A stretch of DNA of 59,376 nt from contig CALRTZ010000015.1 in assembly GCA_943371235.1 (NCBI GenBank), positions 1 to 59,376 of the forward strand. Reading direction: 5' to 3'. The notes under the pieces were generated by a model. It had not been told where the DNA came from, did not search any database, and saw only the letters and a list, made by a program, of their open reading frames with translations. Position numbers and translations under genes: made by a program. The DNA is from CAJBVG01 sp943371235. Lineage in GTDB: Bacteria; Bacteroidota; Bacteroidia; Sphingobacteriales; Sphingobacteriaceae. Shown here one piece after another: positions 51,707 through 59,009 of this stretch. Each line of letters begins with the position of its first letter. Within the stretch, counting starts at the first letter, position 1.

Positions 51707-53014
51707 ATGGAAAGTAATTCAACAAAAAACTTCTTCGAAAGTATGATGGATTCACAAAAGCAATTTGTGGATACCGTAACTCAATCAACTGAAAACATGA
51801 AAAACGGTTTCAGTGGTAATGTAAACAACGACTACTTCAAGAAGTGGTACGACAATCAAATGTCGTTCTTCAACCAAGGAACTGCTGCTAAAGAAAATGA
51901 AAAAACAACTGGCAACAATCCTTTAGAATACTTCACTAACATGTTCCAAAACAACTTAACAAAAGGTCAAGACATGGCTTCAGTAATGAACAATGCAATG
52001 ACAAATTGGATGACTTGGAATCAGAACATGAACAAATTTAACACTGGTATGAACGACGCTAACAGCATGTTCCAGAATTGGAATGGTTTGTTAACTAAGA
52101 CTTACCAAGACATGTTGAACAACTTTGGTGTAAACGGTACACAAAAAGAAGCATTCATGGGTTTATTTAATACACAAGACATGTACATGAAAATGTATGA
52201 GTTTTCTGCACCGATGATGAAGCAAATGCAAGAGAACAGTTTTAATATGGATACATTTAAAACAATGTTCAATGCAGAGCAATATAAAGAAATGATGGAT
52301 CGTATGTTTCAGTTAAACCCTGAAATGTCTGCTCAAATGAAAGACTTTTATTTGAATGCAATAAAAGGAAACATGAACATGGGCCAAGATGCTTATGAGC
52401 AAATGAAGAAGCAAATGGAAAGCATGCCTACATTAGGAGCTGATTCATTTGAAAAAGCATTATCTCAATACAACGAGTTCAGTACTAAAATGAACGATAC
52501 CATGTCGCCATTAGTAAAAATGATGTCGCCAGGTAAAGATCGTGAGCAAATGGTTGCTTTGAATGAATTAGGAAACAAAATGGTTGCATACCAAATTCGC
52601 GAAGCTCAATTCCGTTACATGTTATACACTACAGGTTTAAAAGCTATGGAAACATTAGCGGAGAGTGTATCAACAAAAATCAAAAACGGTGAAGAAATCA
52701 AAGATTTCAATGCATTCTACAACGAGTGGATTAACACGAATGATACTGTATTTGGTGAATTATTTACATCTGATGAGTATTCTAAATTCCAAGCAGATTT
52801 TACAACAGTAACCATGACGGTTAAGAAAAGTGTAGAGAAGCAAATGGAAAAGATGATGGCTAATGTACCAGTTATTACACGTACAGAAATGGATGATCTA
52901 TACAAAACTGTTTACGAGATGAACAAACACATCAAAGCTTTAGAGAAGAAAATCGCAGCTTACGAAACAGAAACTACTACAGAAGTGAAGGCAGCTAAAA
53001 CTGCTAAAAAATAA
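51707..53014 (+). CDS. phaE: Class III PHA synthase subunit PhaE-like
   Basis: This 435-residue protein is rich in Met, Asn, Gln and Phe. It has a phasin-like helical body (about 1-330, with repeated MxxNxxN stretches) and a C-terminal coiled coil carrying VPVITRTEMDDLYKTVYEM and HIKALEKKI, which match the end of PhaE subunits. It is followed by phaC, which supports the call. PhaE binds PhaC and the granule surface; it has no catalytic residues. It is somewhat longer than the PhaE of purple sulfur bacteria (about 360-380 residues). A consensus promoter precedes it and a terminator follows it. Confidence 0.85.
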   Translation: MESNSTKNFFESMMDSQKQFVDTVTQSTENMKNGFSGNVNNDYFKKWYDNQMSFFNQGTAAKENEKTTGNNPLEYFTNMFQNNLTKGQDMASVMNNAMTNWMTWNQNMNKFNTGMNDANSMFQNWNGLLTKTYQDMLNNFGVNGTQKEAFMGLFNTQDMYMKMYEFSAPMMKQMQENSFNMDTFKTMFNAEQYKEMMDRMFQLNPEMSAQMKDFYLNAIKGNMNMGQDAYEQMKKQMESMPTLGADSFEKALSQYNEFSTKMNDTMSPLVKMMSPGKDREQMVALNELGNKMVAYQIREAQFRYMLYTTGLKAMETLAESVSTKIKNGEEIKDFNAFYNEWINTNDTVFGELFTSDEYSKFQADFTTVTMTVKKSVEKQMEKMMANVPVITRTEMDDLYKTVYEMNKHIKALEKKIAAYETETTTEVKAAKTAKK

Positions 53015-53045
53015 TCAATCATAAAGTTTGAGATTTAGTTGGGTT

Positions 53046-53078
53046 AAAGCGGGTGAATTTATTTTTACCCGCTTTTTT
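53046..53078 (+). terminator. Intrinsic terminator between phaE and phaC
   Basis: AAAGCGGGT (53046-53054) pairs perfectly with ACCCGCTTT (53067-53075) and runs into eight T. It would limit phaC transcription relative to phaE. Confidence 0.88.
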
Positions 53079-53145
53079 TTATAAAACTTTTTTATCTCAA
53101 TTTATTTTCTAACATTTAAAAAAACAAAAAAAACTAAATTATACT

Positions 53146-54201
53146 ATGAGTAACCAAGCAGCAGAGATGATGGAGCAATTCGGTAAGATGAGCTCAAAGT
53201 TGGCTAAAGGCTATGAAACATTACGTAAAATAGAAAACGTAGATGTTGCAACATCCCCAAAAGAATTAGTATGGCAGTCTGATAAAATTAAGATGTATCA
53301 CTACAAACGTGAAACACCTGCTAAATCTAAAATTCCAGTATTAATTAGTTTCGCTATCATCAACCGTCATGATGTATTAGACATTCAACCAGATCGTTCA
53401 TTAGTAAAGAAATTAATGGATGAAGGTTTGGATATTTACATTATGGATTGGGGTTACCCAACTAAGGCTGATAAGTTTTTAACCATGGATGATTACATTA
53501 ATGGTTACATGAATGATGCGGTTGATTTTGTTCGTAAAAGTACTGGAAACGATAAAATTCACAAATTAGGTATTTGCCAAGGGGGTACATTTAGCACCAT
53601 TTATTCGGCTATTTATCCTGAAAAAATTAAAACCTTAACTGTATTTGTAGCACCGTTCGAATTTTCGGGTAACGAAAGTGTATTGTTCCGTTGGGCGAAA
53701 GATATAGATGTAGATACAATTGTGGATAGCGTTGGAAACATGTCGGCTGATATGTTGAACCAAGCGTTCGGGATGTTAAAACCAACCATGAGCATTAGCA
53801 AATACTCTGGCATTATGGATTCTTTAGATGATGAAGAAAAATTAATGAATTTCTTACGCATGGAAGCTTGGAAAGCAGATTGCCCTGATTTTCCAGGAGA
53901 GTGTTACCGCCAATACATTAAAGATTTATTCCAAGATAACAAATTGATTAAAGGTGAATTAGTAGTAGGAGATAAGAAGGTAGATTTAAAGAACATTACA
54001 ATGCCTGTAATGAACATTTATGCTACAGAAGATAACATTATACCAAAATCGGCAACGGTTCCTTTAAACGATGCTATTGGGTCTAAAGATCATGAGATTT
54101 ATGCTTTCCCAGGTGGGCACATTGGTGTGTTTGTGGGTGGCAAGTCACAAAAGGAGTTAGGTCCGGCAGTGGCGAAGTGGATTAATGCTCGCTCTAAATA
54201 G
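53146..54201 (+). CDS. phaC: Class III PHA synthase catalytic subunit PhaC
   Basis: PhaC polymerises (R)-3-hydroxyacyl-CoA into PHA granules. The 351-residue alpha/beta hydrolase has the lipase-like box GICQGG with the catalytic Cys144, the aspartate D296 in YATEDNIIP and the histidine H325 in FPGGHIGVF. The spacing matches the Allochromatium vinosum enzyme (C149, D302, H331). The length (about 350) is that of class III, which needs PhaE; class I/II enzymes have around 560-600 residues. It lies 131 bases after phaE, beyond a terminator. Its stop codon begins a heptamer repeat. Confidence 0.93.
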   Translation: MSNQAAEMMEQFGKMSSKLAKGYETLRKIENVDVATSPKELVWQSDKIKMYHYKRETPAKSKIPVLISFAIINRHDVLDIQPDRSLVKKLMDEGLDIYIMDWGYPTKADKFLTMDDYINGYMNDAVDFVRKSTGNDKIHKLGICQGGTFSTIYSAIYPEKIKTLTVFVAPFEFSGNESVLFRWAKDIDVDTIVDSVGNMSADMLNQAFGMLKPTMSISKYSGIMDSLDDEEKLMNFLRMEAWKADCPDFPGECYRQYIKDLFQDNKLIKGELVVGDKKVDLKNITMPVMNIYATEDNIIPKSATVPLNDAIGSKDHEIYAFPGGHIGVFVGGKSQKELGPAVAKWINARSK

Positions 54202-54228
54202 TCTTTAGTAGTTAGTCATTAGTCGTTT
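54199..54228. repeat. TTAGTCN heptamer array starting in the phaC stop codon
   Basis: From the TAG stop: TAGTCT, TTAGTAG, TTAGTCA, TTAGTCG. The mirror-image array starts in the rpmA stop codon (54337-54371). Confidence 0.85.
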
Positions 54229-54231
54229 GAC

Positions 54232-54268
54232 AAAAAGGGAGCCAGTTAGAAATTGGCTCCCTTTTTTT
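54232..54268 (+). terminator. Intrinsic terminator after phaC
   Basis: AAAAAGGGAGCCA (54232-54244) pairs with TGGCTCCCTTTTT (54254-54266), 13 bp, with a T-run. Confidence 0.92.
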
Positions 54269-54270
54269 AT

Positions 54271-54295
54271 GAGCAAATGATAAACGAGCAAATGA
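54271..54295. repeat. GAGCAAATGA direct repeat
   Basis: GAGCAAATGA at 54271-54280 and 54286-54295, 15 bases apart, between the two convergent terminators. Confidence 0.6.
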
Positions 54296-54301
54296 ATCAA
54301 C

Positions 54302-54336
54302 AAAAAAAGTCCTCCTGTTTGCACAAGAGGACTTTT
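54302..54336 (-). terminator. Intrinsic terminator after rpmA
   Basis: AAAAGTCCTC (54305-54314) pairs with GAGGACTTTT (54327-54336); on the reverse strand the T-run (the A's at 54302-54308) follows. It serves the rplU-rpmA operon. Confidence 0.88.
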
Positions 54337-54371
54337 CTAATATCTAATGACTAATGACTAGTGACTAGTTA
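54337..54371. repeat. CTAATGA heptamer array ending in the rpmA stop codon
   Basis: Units CTAATAT, CTAATGA, CTAATGA, CTAGTGA, CTAGTTA, the last containing the reverse-strand TAA stop of rpmA. It is the reverse complement type of the array after phaC. Confidence 0.85.
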
Positions 54372-54650
54372 CGCGTTAGCGGTTTCAGTGCTGAAATCGA
54401 AAGGTACTACTGAAACGTATGATTTGTTATCAGCTTTCTTTCTGAATTGAACTGTACCATCTACTAAAGCGAACAAAGTATGGTCTTTACCAATACCTAC
54501 GTTTTTAGCTGGATGATGTTTAGTACCACGTTGACGAACGATGATGTTACCTGCAATTGCAGCTTGACCACCGTAAATTTTGATACCTAAACGTTTACTA
54601 TGCGACTCACGACCGTTCTTCGAACTACCGGCCCCTTTTTTATGTGCCAT
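54369..54650 (-). CDS. rpmA: 50S ribosomal protein L27
   Basis: The 93-residue protein has the L27 N-terminus MAHKKGAGSSKNGRESHSKR, the GGQAAIAGNIIVRQRGTKHHP core and the VGIGKDHTLFALVDG end. L27 reaches the peptidyl transferase centre. It begins directly with the mature MAHKKG sequence, without an N-terminal extension to be cleaved. It follows rplU by 42 bases in the usual order and is the last gene of that operon; a terminator follows. Confidence 0.97.
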   Translation of the reverse strand: MAHKKGAGSSKNGRESHSKRLGIKIYGGQAAIAGNIIVRQRGTKHHPAKNVGIGKDHTLFALVDGTVQFRKKADNKSYVSVVPFDFSTETANA

Positions 54651-54692
54651 TTCTGAATATCTTTAAAATGTGTTGAACCTTCTGTTAATTAA

Positions 54693-55004
54693 TTAAGCAA
54701 CGATGCTGTTGATTTGGATTTTAGTGAAGAACTGACGGTGTCCGTTTTTCTTTTTGTATCCTTTTCTACGTTTTTTCTTGAAAACGATTACTTTGTCACC
54801 TTTTAAATGAGACAGGATAGTAGCCGTAACCTTAGAACCAGTTAAAGTAGGAGCACCTACTGAAACTTTACCACCGTTATCAACTAATAATACCTTGTCA
54901 AATTCAATACTAGCGCCCTCATCTCCTTGTAATCTGTGTACAAAGATTTGTTGGTCTTTTGCAACTTTAAACTGTTGTCCAGCTATATCTACTATTGCGT
55001 ACAT
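54693..55004 (-). CDS. rplU: 50S ribosomal protein L21
   Basis: The 103-residue protein has MYAIVDIAGQQFKVAKDQ at the start and VIVFKKKRRKGYKKKNGHRQ near the end, both diagnostic of L21, which binds 23S rRNA. Length is normal. It has a consensus-like promoter 38 bases upstream and is followed by rpmA, the standard pairing. Confidence 0.97.
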   Translation of the reverse strand: MYAIVDIAGQQFKVAKDQQIFVHRLQGDEGASIEFDKVLLVDNGGKVSVGAPTLTGSKVTATILSHLKGDKVIVFKKKRRKGYKKKNGHRQFFTKIQINSIVA

Positions 55005-55041
55005 GGTTAATTATTTTGTTTTTTAATGTTATTTTGGATTG

Positions 55042-55073
55042 CAAAAGTAAGAAAAGCAATGATTAAATGCAAG
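55042..55073 (-). promoter_or_regulatory. Promoter of rplU-rpmA
   Basis: On the reverse strand CTTG (55073-55070), 20 bases, then TACTTTTG (55049-55042), matching TAnnTTTG with a near-consensus -33. Confidence 0.7.
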
Positions 55074-55080
55074 TTTTTAT

Positions 55081-55725
55081 TTAAAACTTAATTCCGTAGA
55101 AGAATTCGGTAGCTAAATAGTTCTGATCTACCACAAAAACACCCAAAATAGGCGATATTCGGCATTTTACACCCATTTCTACTTCTTTATTAAAATGTAT
55201 TCTGCTTAAATTGAAGCCCAAATTAATACCTGCTATAGTACTTTCTTCTGCACTCTTTACCCTTCTTTGCTTTACCTCTAAAAAATCATAGTTATAAACA
55301 GAATACATATTAAACCCAAATGTTAGTCCGGCCTCTATGGCAACTACATTCTTAGCTTCTGGATTTATTTTAATATAATATTGATAAGGGGAGAATGAAA
55401 TATATAGTTTATTGGCGGTAAAAGAACCTAAGTATTTTACATCTGCAGTATAGTTAATATGGTTAAATTCTAAATAATGTCTGTACTCTGTTAAATCAGA
55501 TTTTCTGGTATTAAAACCGATTTGTAACGTACTACCTAGTCCAAATCTATTTAAAGTTATTTCGTTAGGTAATACTTTATTAAATGCTGGATTAAAATGA
55601 TATAATCCAGAGATACCGGCTCTAATTATAATATCTTTTTCTCTCGTTTTATTCGCGAAAACCTGTATAACAAATAAATTGCAAGCTACCATCAATAAAA
55701 GTATGTAATACCTAATTCTACTCAT
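55081..55725 (-). CDS. Predicted outer-membrane beta-barrel protein, unrecognised family
   Basis: This 214-residue protein has a signal peptide (about 1-24, ending VFA) and then alternating aromatic/hydrophobic strands (for example RFGLGSTLQIGFN and AGLTFGFNMY), ending in a terminal phenylalanine (YGIKF), the usual barrel end. I cannot assign a family. Its ATG overlaps the stop of the upstream lipoprotein gene by four bases, so it is made with three lipoproteins and likely forms an outer-membrane complex with them. The 3' end lies 76 bases from the rplU start. Confidence 0.72.
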   Translation of the reverse strand: MSRIRYYILLLMVACNLFVIQVFANKTREKDIIIRAGISGLYHFNPAFNKVLPNEITLNRFGLGSTLQIGFNTRKSDLTEYRHYLEFNHINYTADVKYLGSFTANKLYISFSPYQYYIKINPEAKNVVAIEAGLTFGFNMYSVYNYDFLEVKQRRVKSAEESTIAGINLGFNLSRIHFNKEVEMGVKCRISPILGVFVVDQNYLATEFFYGIKF

Positions 55726-56375
55726 ATAGTAATATCAAAAATTTCATTCGAAATAGTTTCAAATCTAATTACACCATGTGTTAAGGTATAATACACTGTT
55801 TTTATACTGCTTATCCCATTTGTTCTGGTAATATTTATTTTATACACTAGTGGGTATACAATAGTATTTAAATTATAGTTGTTTAGTACCTCATATGGAT
55901 AATCACACGTAATAAGCCCTGTAGACAACTTAATATTAATGATCTCGTAGTTTGCTATATTTAGAATGGCAAAATAATTATCTACTTCTTGAGGGCCTTC
56001 CTCCAAATTTTCATTTTCTTCAAAATCTATTTTATAACTTAGATTATAAAAATTATAAACACTAGGAAATAGGTTTTGTCTGTATACTTCTAAATAGAAA
56101 TGTTGGTCTTCTGCACCAGGAATTTTATAACTTCTAAATAATTCAGTATATTTTTTTATTTCATTAGGGGTAGCAAAACTGAGCTGATCTATTAGGCCTG
56201 TATTGCTTTTCACATCAATAAATGCGGTATCATTTAACGCTCTTAAATTACTATAAACATAATTGTATTTAGCTGGTATACTCTTATAAATACTTTGAAT
56301 GTTCTCTTGCTTACATGAAGCTATTATGAGAACTGGAAGAAAGAGGAATAAAATTATAAATCGCTTAACATTCAT
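55722..56375 (-). CDS. Lipoprotein, cluster paralogue C
   Basis: The 217-residue protein has a lipoprotein signal (Cys21, ending LIIASC) and an unrecognised beta-rich domain with IPAKYNYVYSNLRAL, DVKSNTGLIDQLSF and a C-terminal TVYYTLTHGVIRFE. It is a clear paralogue of the gene at 56389-57045, sharing each of these segments, and its end resembles that of the gene at 57026-57727. It lies 13 bases after the former and overlaps the barrel gene by four bases. No function is known. Confidence 0.75.
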   Translation of the reverse strand: MNVKRFIILFLFLPVLIIASCKQENIQSIYKSIPAKYNYVYSNLRALNDTAFIDVKSNTGLIDQLSFATPNEIKKYTELFRSYKIPGAEDQHFYLEVYRQNLFPSVYNFYNLSYKIDFEENENLEEGPQEVDNYFAILNIANYEIINIKLSTGLITCDYPYEVLNNYNLNTIVYPLVYKINITRTNGISSIKTVYYTLTHGVIRFETISNEIFDITI

Positions 56376-56388
56376 CTATAAAAATCTA

Positions 56389-57045
56389 TTATTTGTTAAG
56401 ATAAAATATCTCACCGGTATACTTATCAAACCTTACAATTCCTTTCTGCATATCGAAATAAACTGTTTTAATGTCTTCATTTTTAAATTGAATAAAAGGG
56501 AGTTCAAATTTATATAAATGAGAATATTGAACAGAATCTAGCATTTCATTACCTAAGTCTGTATGCAGGACTGAAGTAAAAATAGTACTATCTATTAAAT
56601 TTATTTTAAATAGTTCATCTTGATTTAATTGAACACTTAAGCAAAAATCTAGTGGATTATATTCTACAAATGTGCTTAATCTATTATAATTAATGGAGTA
56701 CCTGATATTGTAAAAATTGTACAAATCGGGTTGCAAATATTGATCGAAATCTTGAGTGTATACAGAATAAAATCTATCGTCTTCTTTAATTATTTTTTTT
56801 AATAGTTTATAATTGATTTCACTCGTATTATATTTACAAATGAGTTGATCTAATAAACCATTGTTACTTTTAACTTGAATAATATCATTTGCATTTAGAG
56901 CTCTTATAGGTTTTATAACATGAGAGTATTCAACAGGAATAGTAAGATACACATCTTTTATTTCTTCTTCTTCCTCAAATAACAAACAAGAGGATAAAGA
57001 GAATATAATTCCAAAGAGTATTAATTTATTGAATAGACCAAACAT
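56389..57045 (-). CDS. Lipoprotein, cluster paralogue B
   Basis: The 218-residue protein has a lipoprotein signal (Cys20, FSLSSC) with a strongly acidic stretch directly after it (EEEEEIKD). Shared with paralogue C are IPVEYSHVIKPIRAL, VKSNNGLLDQL and TVYFDMQKGIVRFD. The domain is beta-rich, with no recognised family. It overlaps the upstream gene by 20 bases, more than usual, which points to coupled translation. Surface or periplasmic location is likely. Confidence 0.75.
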   Translation of the reverse strand: MFGLFNKLILFGIIFSLSSCLLFEEEEEIKDVYLTIPVEYSHVIKPIRALNANDIIQVKSNNGLLDQLICKYNTSEINYKLLKKIIKEDDRFYSVYTQDFDQYLQPDLYNFYNIRYSINYNRLSTFVEYNPLDFCLSVQLNQDELFKINLIDSTIFTSVLHTDLGNEMLDSVQYSHLYKFELPFIQFKNEDIKTVYFDMQKGIVRFDKYTGEIFYLNK

Positions 57046-57727
57046 CGTTATTGTTTAAATAATACCTAATTAATCCATCAGTAGGAGTGTAGTAATAACC
57101 AACTATTTCAAGTGTATTTAAATTCATAAGCGATGAATCATATACATGTATGGCGTTGGTATATGTTTTATTATTAATATTGATGCTTGGTATGGTTTCG
57201 AAAGTACTATACGCTGGATTAGGTTGATTAGGAATTAACTTAATTGTTTTGCTTCTATTAGTAAATACAAGATGTTCTGTCCATAAGCTACTGTCCAAAT
57301 TATTGGTATTAGTTGGTATAGCCCTGTCTAATTTAATGGATATTTTAAAATTGTATTCTGATTGAAAATAGTCGAAACTATAGCCCATAAACCTAAATCT
57401 AATATCACAATCGATTAAGTCTTTACAGTTGTTCTGTCTATCATATTTATACGTATCAAACGGAGTGCTCATTATCCTTGTATTCACCTTTGTTTTGTAT
57501 AAAGATAATGTAGCTCCTAATTCATTTTTAAACTCTACATAACCTATATTTACGCTATCATTTATCCACCAACTACTTGCTTCTGGTGTAATGTTAAAGG
57601 TAGCAACAGTAGAATCTTCACAATAAGCCGACCCCGTTCCACATTCATCATAATACCCAAAACACGAGTTCATTAAAATCGCGAATGTAACACAAACTAC
57701 AATTAACACCGGTCTAACCAAGATCAT
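57026..57727 (-). CDS. Lipoprotein, cluster paralogue A
   Basis: The 233-residue protein begins with a hydrophobic signal (about 5-20) and a lipobox cysteine (Cys22 in AILMNSC), followed by a Cys-containing segment (CGTGSAYCEDS). The final part, GYYYTPTDGLIRYYLNNNDVW, resembles the C-terminal ends of the next two genes. A repeated Y-x-GLIRY pattern of this kind is common in small Bacteroidota lipoproteins. No function is known. It is the first gene of the four-gene reverse cluster, 61 bases after the symporter. Confidence 0.7.
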   Translation of the reverse strand: MILVRPVLIVVCVTFAILMNSCFGYYDECGTGSAYCEDSTVATFNITPEASSWWINDSVNIGYVEFKNELGATLSLYKTKVNTRIMSTPFDTYKYDRQNNCKDLIDCDIRFRFMGYSFDYFQSEYNFKISIKLDRAIPTNTNNLDSSLWTEHLVFTNRSKTIKLIPNQPNPAYSTFETIPSININNKTYTNAIHVYDSSLMNLNTLEIVGYYYTPTDGLIRYYLNNNDVWSIQ

Positions 57728-57759
57728 ATATATTAACTATTTACTATGTATTTCCATTA

Positions 57760-57793
57760 ATTAGCTAATTAAAACATTAGCTAATTAGCTAAT
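57760..57793. repeat. ATTAGCTAAT palindromes ending in the symporter stop codon
   Basis: The 10-bp palindrome ATTAGCTAAT occurs at 57760-57769, 57776-57785 and 57784-57793. The last includes the reverse-strand TAG stop of the symporter gene. Confidence 0.75.
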
Positions 57794-59009
57794 TGAGCTC
57801 CCCTTCCCATTTACTCACCACCGCAGTAGCCACACTGTTACCTACCACGTTAGTTGCCGATCTGCCCATATCCAATATAGGGTCTATGCCCATTAAAAGC
57901 AATAAACCTGCTTCTGGTATGTTAAACATAGACAAGGTTCCTGCTATTACTACTAATGATGCTCTCGGAACTCCTGCAATGCCTTTACTTGTTAACATAA
58001 GTACCAGTAACATAGTTATTTGTTGCTCTATACTTAAATCAATTCCATAAGATTGTGCAATGAATAATGAAGCAAAGGTCATGTACATCATCGATCCATC
58101 TAAATTAAATGAATACCCTAGTGGCAGCACAAAACTTACAATTTTATTACTGCAACCGAACTTTTCGAGTTGATGGATGGTTTGAGGCAATGCTGCTTCT
58201 GAGCTAGAGGTAGTATAGGCTAATATTACAGGGTCGATGATGTGTTTTACAAGCGAAACAATTTTTTGTCGAATTACAGCAAAACCAGCTAATAAAATAA
58301 TGGCCCAAAGTATAAGTAAGGAGGCATAAAATTCGAATATAAAAATGCCATAATTTACGAGAACACCTGCTCCTTGCTTAGCAATTACAGCTGTTAAAGC
58401 TCCATATACAGCAAAAGGAGCAAAGTTCATTACAAACCCTGTAACCTTAAGCATGATGTAAGAAAGAGAATCTATTGCTTTAATAACTCCATCGGCTTTA
58501 GGCCCAACAGCTGCTGCACCAATACCGAAGAACAAAGCAAATACAATGATTTGTAGAATTTCATTTTTCGCCATGGCATCTATAATTGACTTCGGAAACA
58601 CATGTTTAACAAATTCTTTTACAGAGAGTGCGGTATGTTCTAGTCCTGTTGTAGCATTTTCTGGTGGTAATGTTAGATCCATCATTTTGCCTGGTTGAAA
58701 CAAATTCACTAAAATCATTCCTAAAAACAAGGAAACAAAAGTGGCCGATAAAAACCATAACAACGTTTTTCCACCAATTCTACCTACTGCGCTTATATCA
58801 CCTAATTTAGCTACTCCAACCACTAAAGTTGAAAATACTAGCGGAGCAATAATCATTTTTACTAAGTTCAAAAAGATATCGCTCATTAATGGTACATAGT
58901 CTACAAAACCAATAACAAAAGGACTACTTGCGTATATATTACAAAGCCAACCTGAAATAATTCCAAGTATTAGGGCAATAAAAATGTAAAGGGTTAATTT
59001 ATTCTTCAT
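57789..59009 (-). CDS. Dicarboxylate/amino acid:cation symporter
   Basis: The start is placed at the ATG at 59009 (406 residues), where it overlaps the upstream stop by four bases; an upstream in-frame ATG adds seven polar residues. The protein has the DAACS family layout: eight helices with two re-entrant loops, the serine-rich AYTTSSSEAALPQT (about residues 265-280) and MDMGRSATNVVGN-type cation motif near the end (LDMGRSATNVVGNSVA). It imports glutamate, aspartate or C4-dicarboxylates with sodium or protons. Confidence 0.9.
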   Translation of the reverse strand: MKNKLTLYIFIALILGIISGWLCNIYASSPFVIGFVDYVPLMSDIFLNLVKMIIAPLVFSTLVVGVAKLGDISAVGRIGGKTLLWFLSATFVSLFLGMILVNLFQPGKMMDLTLPPENATTGLEHTALSVKEFVKHVFPKSIIDAMAKNEILQIIVFALFFGIGAAAVGPKADGVIKAIDSLSYIMLKVTGFVMNFAPFAVYGALTAVIAKQGAGVLVNYGIFIFEFYASLLILWAIILLAGFAVIRQKIVSLVKHIIDPVILAYTTSSSEAALPQTIHQLEKFGCSNKIVSFVLPLGYSFNLDGSMMYMTFASLFIAQSYGIDLSIEQQITMLLVLMLTSKGIAGVPRASLVVIAGTLSMFNIPEAGLLLLMGIDPILDMGRSATNVVGNSVATAVVSKWEGELN

